From Whitmania pigra (Eukaryota; Annelida; Clitellata; Hirudinida; Haemopidae), in NCBI GenBank assembly GCA_021613335.1, contig JAJTWR010000374.1:853501-917500 (forward strand): 64,000 nt of DNA. The letters run 5' to 3'. Below, in pieces: positions 62,957 through 64,000 of the stretch (positions within the stretch are counted from its first letter, which is position 1; the number at the start of each line of letters is the position of its first letter). Below the pieces are notes generated by a model. The model saw only the letters and a list, made by a program, of their open reading frames with translations, was not told the DNA's origin and ran no database searches. Both the position numbers and the translations under genes were made by a program.

Positions 62957-63735
62957 TATTTTTGCATTTTATGTTTTTAAACCAATCCGACAATTATAAA
63001 TAGTCTCTCGTGGAACATATTTCAAATTTTTAAACGATTACTGAGTGCAGTTCCAAATACGGAATTACAAAAGATTTTACACTCTCTCGTGCATAGCTTA
63101 CTCATCAAGTCAAGGACATTAGTGAAATATTATTACTAATATTACTATTACTCATTACTAATGCTATTGGCATGCAGGTGGGCCGAATGGATGGCCTTCC
63201 TGCGTGTGGCGGTAATAACAACAGTCGTCGTGTCCCGTGTTCGCAATCCACCCTGCACTGCCAGGGAGTGTCCTCAGGAACGGGCGCTATATAAATGGTG
63301 GATTGATTAAGAAGTGCCTTCGCATCCTATCCGGACGCATAAACAAGGCAATGAAACACTCAGCTAATTATCAACTGCTTCCCTCTTAACCAAACGAGCA
63401 ACTCAAGGTGCTCGAAGCGTCTGCTAAATGATAACACGAAGACAAATCAAATCAAATCCGGCATTCCGTACTTGCGTATAGTTCGTCGTCTGCATCCAGG
63501 TAGGAGTTGGAGTTGCACTCGTTGTTGTCCAGGCAGTCCGACTCCGCGAGGTTGCCGTAGAAACCGTCGTCTCTCGGGAGCTCGACGATGCCGACCGTCA
63601 TTTGACGGGGCTGCAGATGGAGGAGGCTGGTCTTGTAGGTCACCGAACCGAGCTCTTCGGGCAGGTGCGGGGGAACCCCAAGAAGCGGAATTTCGTGCCC
63701 CAGATGTTCGAGGTGATCGAGACAAGGTGACGTGT
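59571..63735 (-). CDS. TULP4: TULP4 (tubby-like protein 4), C-terminal part; 5' half off right edge
   Basis: Exons on the minus strand: 63735-63472, 62827-62714, 62512-60961, 60609-60432, 60222-59914 and 59687-59571 (TGA). All phases agree; 843 residues are visible (human total 1543). TULP4 joins WD40 repeats and a SOCS box, which suggest an E3-ligase adaptor, to a tubby domain. The visible part starts near the conserved [14 protein letters not shown] segment, continues as a long Ser-rich region of low conservation, and ends with the tubby core: [20 protein letters not shown] in the fifth exon, and [19 protein letters not shown] with the terminal [14 protein letters not shown] in the last. 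These match vertebrate TULP4 almost residue for residue. The donor of the 62.5-61.0-kb exon sits inside a minisatellite, and the acceptor of the rightmost exon abuts another. Confidence 0.93.
60841..60965 (-). repeat. 18-bp minisatellite at a TULP4 splice donor
   Basis: About seven units, on the coding strand AATAGGTTTTTGGTTTTA and variants. The exon ending at 60961 uses the AATAG/GTTTTT of the first unit. The frame stays open through the repeats for about 40 codons (RFLVLN units). Confidence 0.9.
62847..62957 (+). repeat. (TAA/TGA)n microsatellite in TULP4 intron
   Basis: TAA triplets changing to GATAAT units near 62912-62940, about 20 bp upstream (coding sense) of the acceptor of the exon at 62827. 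Confidence 0.95.
63172..63365 (+). mobile_element. tRNA-derived SINE, second subfamily, in TULP4 intron
   Basis: A-box-like GTGGGCCGAATGGATGG, B-box-like GTTCGCAATCC, GGGCGCTATATAAATGGTGG, then GAAGTGCCTTCGCATCC and CCGGACGCATAAACAAGGCA. Same 3' end as the fragment at 26686. Opposite in sense to TULP4. Confidence 0.8.
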
Positions 63736-63744
63736 CTGAGTTGG

Positions 63745-64000
63745 TCGGTGATTGTTGGTTATTGATTATTGATTATTGATTGTTGGTTAGTGATTATTGA
63801 TTATTGATTGTTGGTTAGTGATTATTGATTATTGATTGTTGGTTAGTGATTGTTGATTGTTGGTTAGTGATTGTTGATTATTGATTAGTGATTATTGATT
63901 ATTGGTTAGTGATTATTGATTGTTGGTTAGTGATTATTGATTATTGATTATTGATTAGTGATTATTGATTGTTGGTTAGTGATTATTGATTATTGATTAG
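63745..64000 (+). repeat. Minisatellite next to a TULP4 acceptor
   Basis: GATTATTGATTGTTGGTTAGT-type units (7- and 14-bp sub-units) to the right edge. It lies directly upstream, in coding sense, of the acceptor CCAACTCAG of the exon at 63735. Confidence 0.95.

Overview
The window is AT-rich animal nuclear DNA: genes have short exons and GT-AG introns, (ATT)n microsatellites are abundant, and tRNA-derived SINEs are scattered throughout. Three conserved animal genes are recognisable (NDC80-like, TONSL, TULP4), together with a lineage-specific family of small secreted Cys-rich proteins with chitin-binding (CBM14-like) domains. The gene content and the SINE tail ending in GCGCTATATAAATGG fit a lophotrochozoan-type invertebrate such as an annelid or mollusc. 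That placement is an inference; no species is identified.

Layout. Left edge to 3.7 kb: the 3' half of an NDC80/HEC1-like kinetochore gene (+). 4.7-11.3 kb: a minus-strand cluster of three intact two-domain CBM14-like genes (A, B, C), one decayed copy (D), and a candidate short secreted peptide. 15.4-26.5 kb: a complete 28-exon TONSL (+), with TPR, acidic region, ankyrin, ubiquitin-like and LRR parts in the usual order. 29.2-46.9 kb: a plus-strand array of segmental duplications carrying four more CBM14-like genes (E, F, G, H). Each has a TATA box, a non-coding 5' exon, a signal-peptide exon and a mature-protein exon; H carries a frameshift that replaced its second domain with a Ser/Thr/Gln-rich tail. 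48.9-53.8 kb: a 4.84-kb foldback-type element with arms of about 1.1-1.2 kb, internal tandem sub-repeats and a perfect 9-bp target duplication. 54.1-57.2 kb: two intronless paralogous genes of unknown function. 59.6-63.7 kb: the 3' part of TULP4 (-), whose split tubby domain is almost textbook; its WD40/SOCS half lies beyond the right edge.

How the genes work together: NDC80 (chromosome segregation), TONSL (replication-coupled repair) and TULP4 (SOCS-box/tubby protein) are unrelated housekeeping-type genes and no operon logic applies. The CBM14-like genes form one secreted-protein family that expanded on both sides of TONSL by duplication of coding plus promoter sequence. Exon coordinates were derived by hand from splice sites, reading phase and family similarity. 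The exon phases of all three large genes close without conflict, but no transcript evidence was available.
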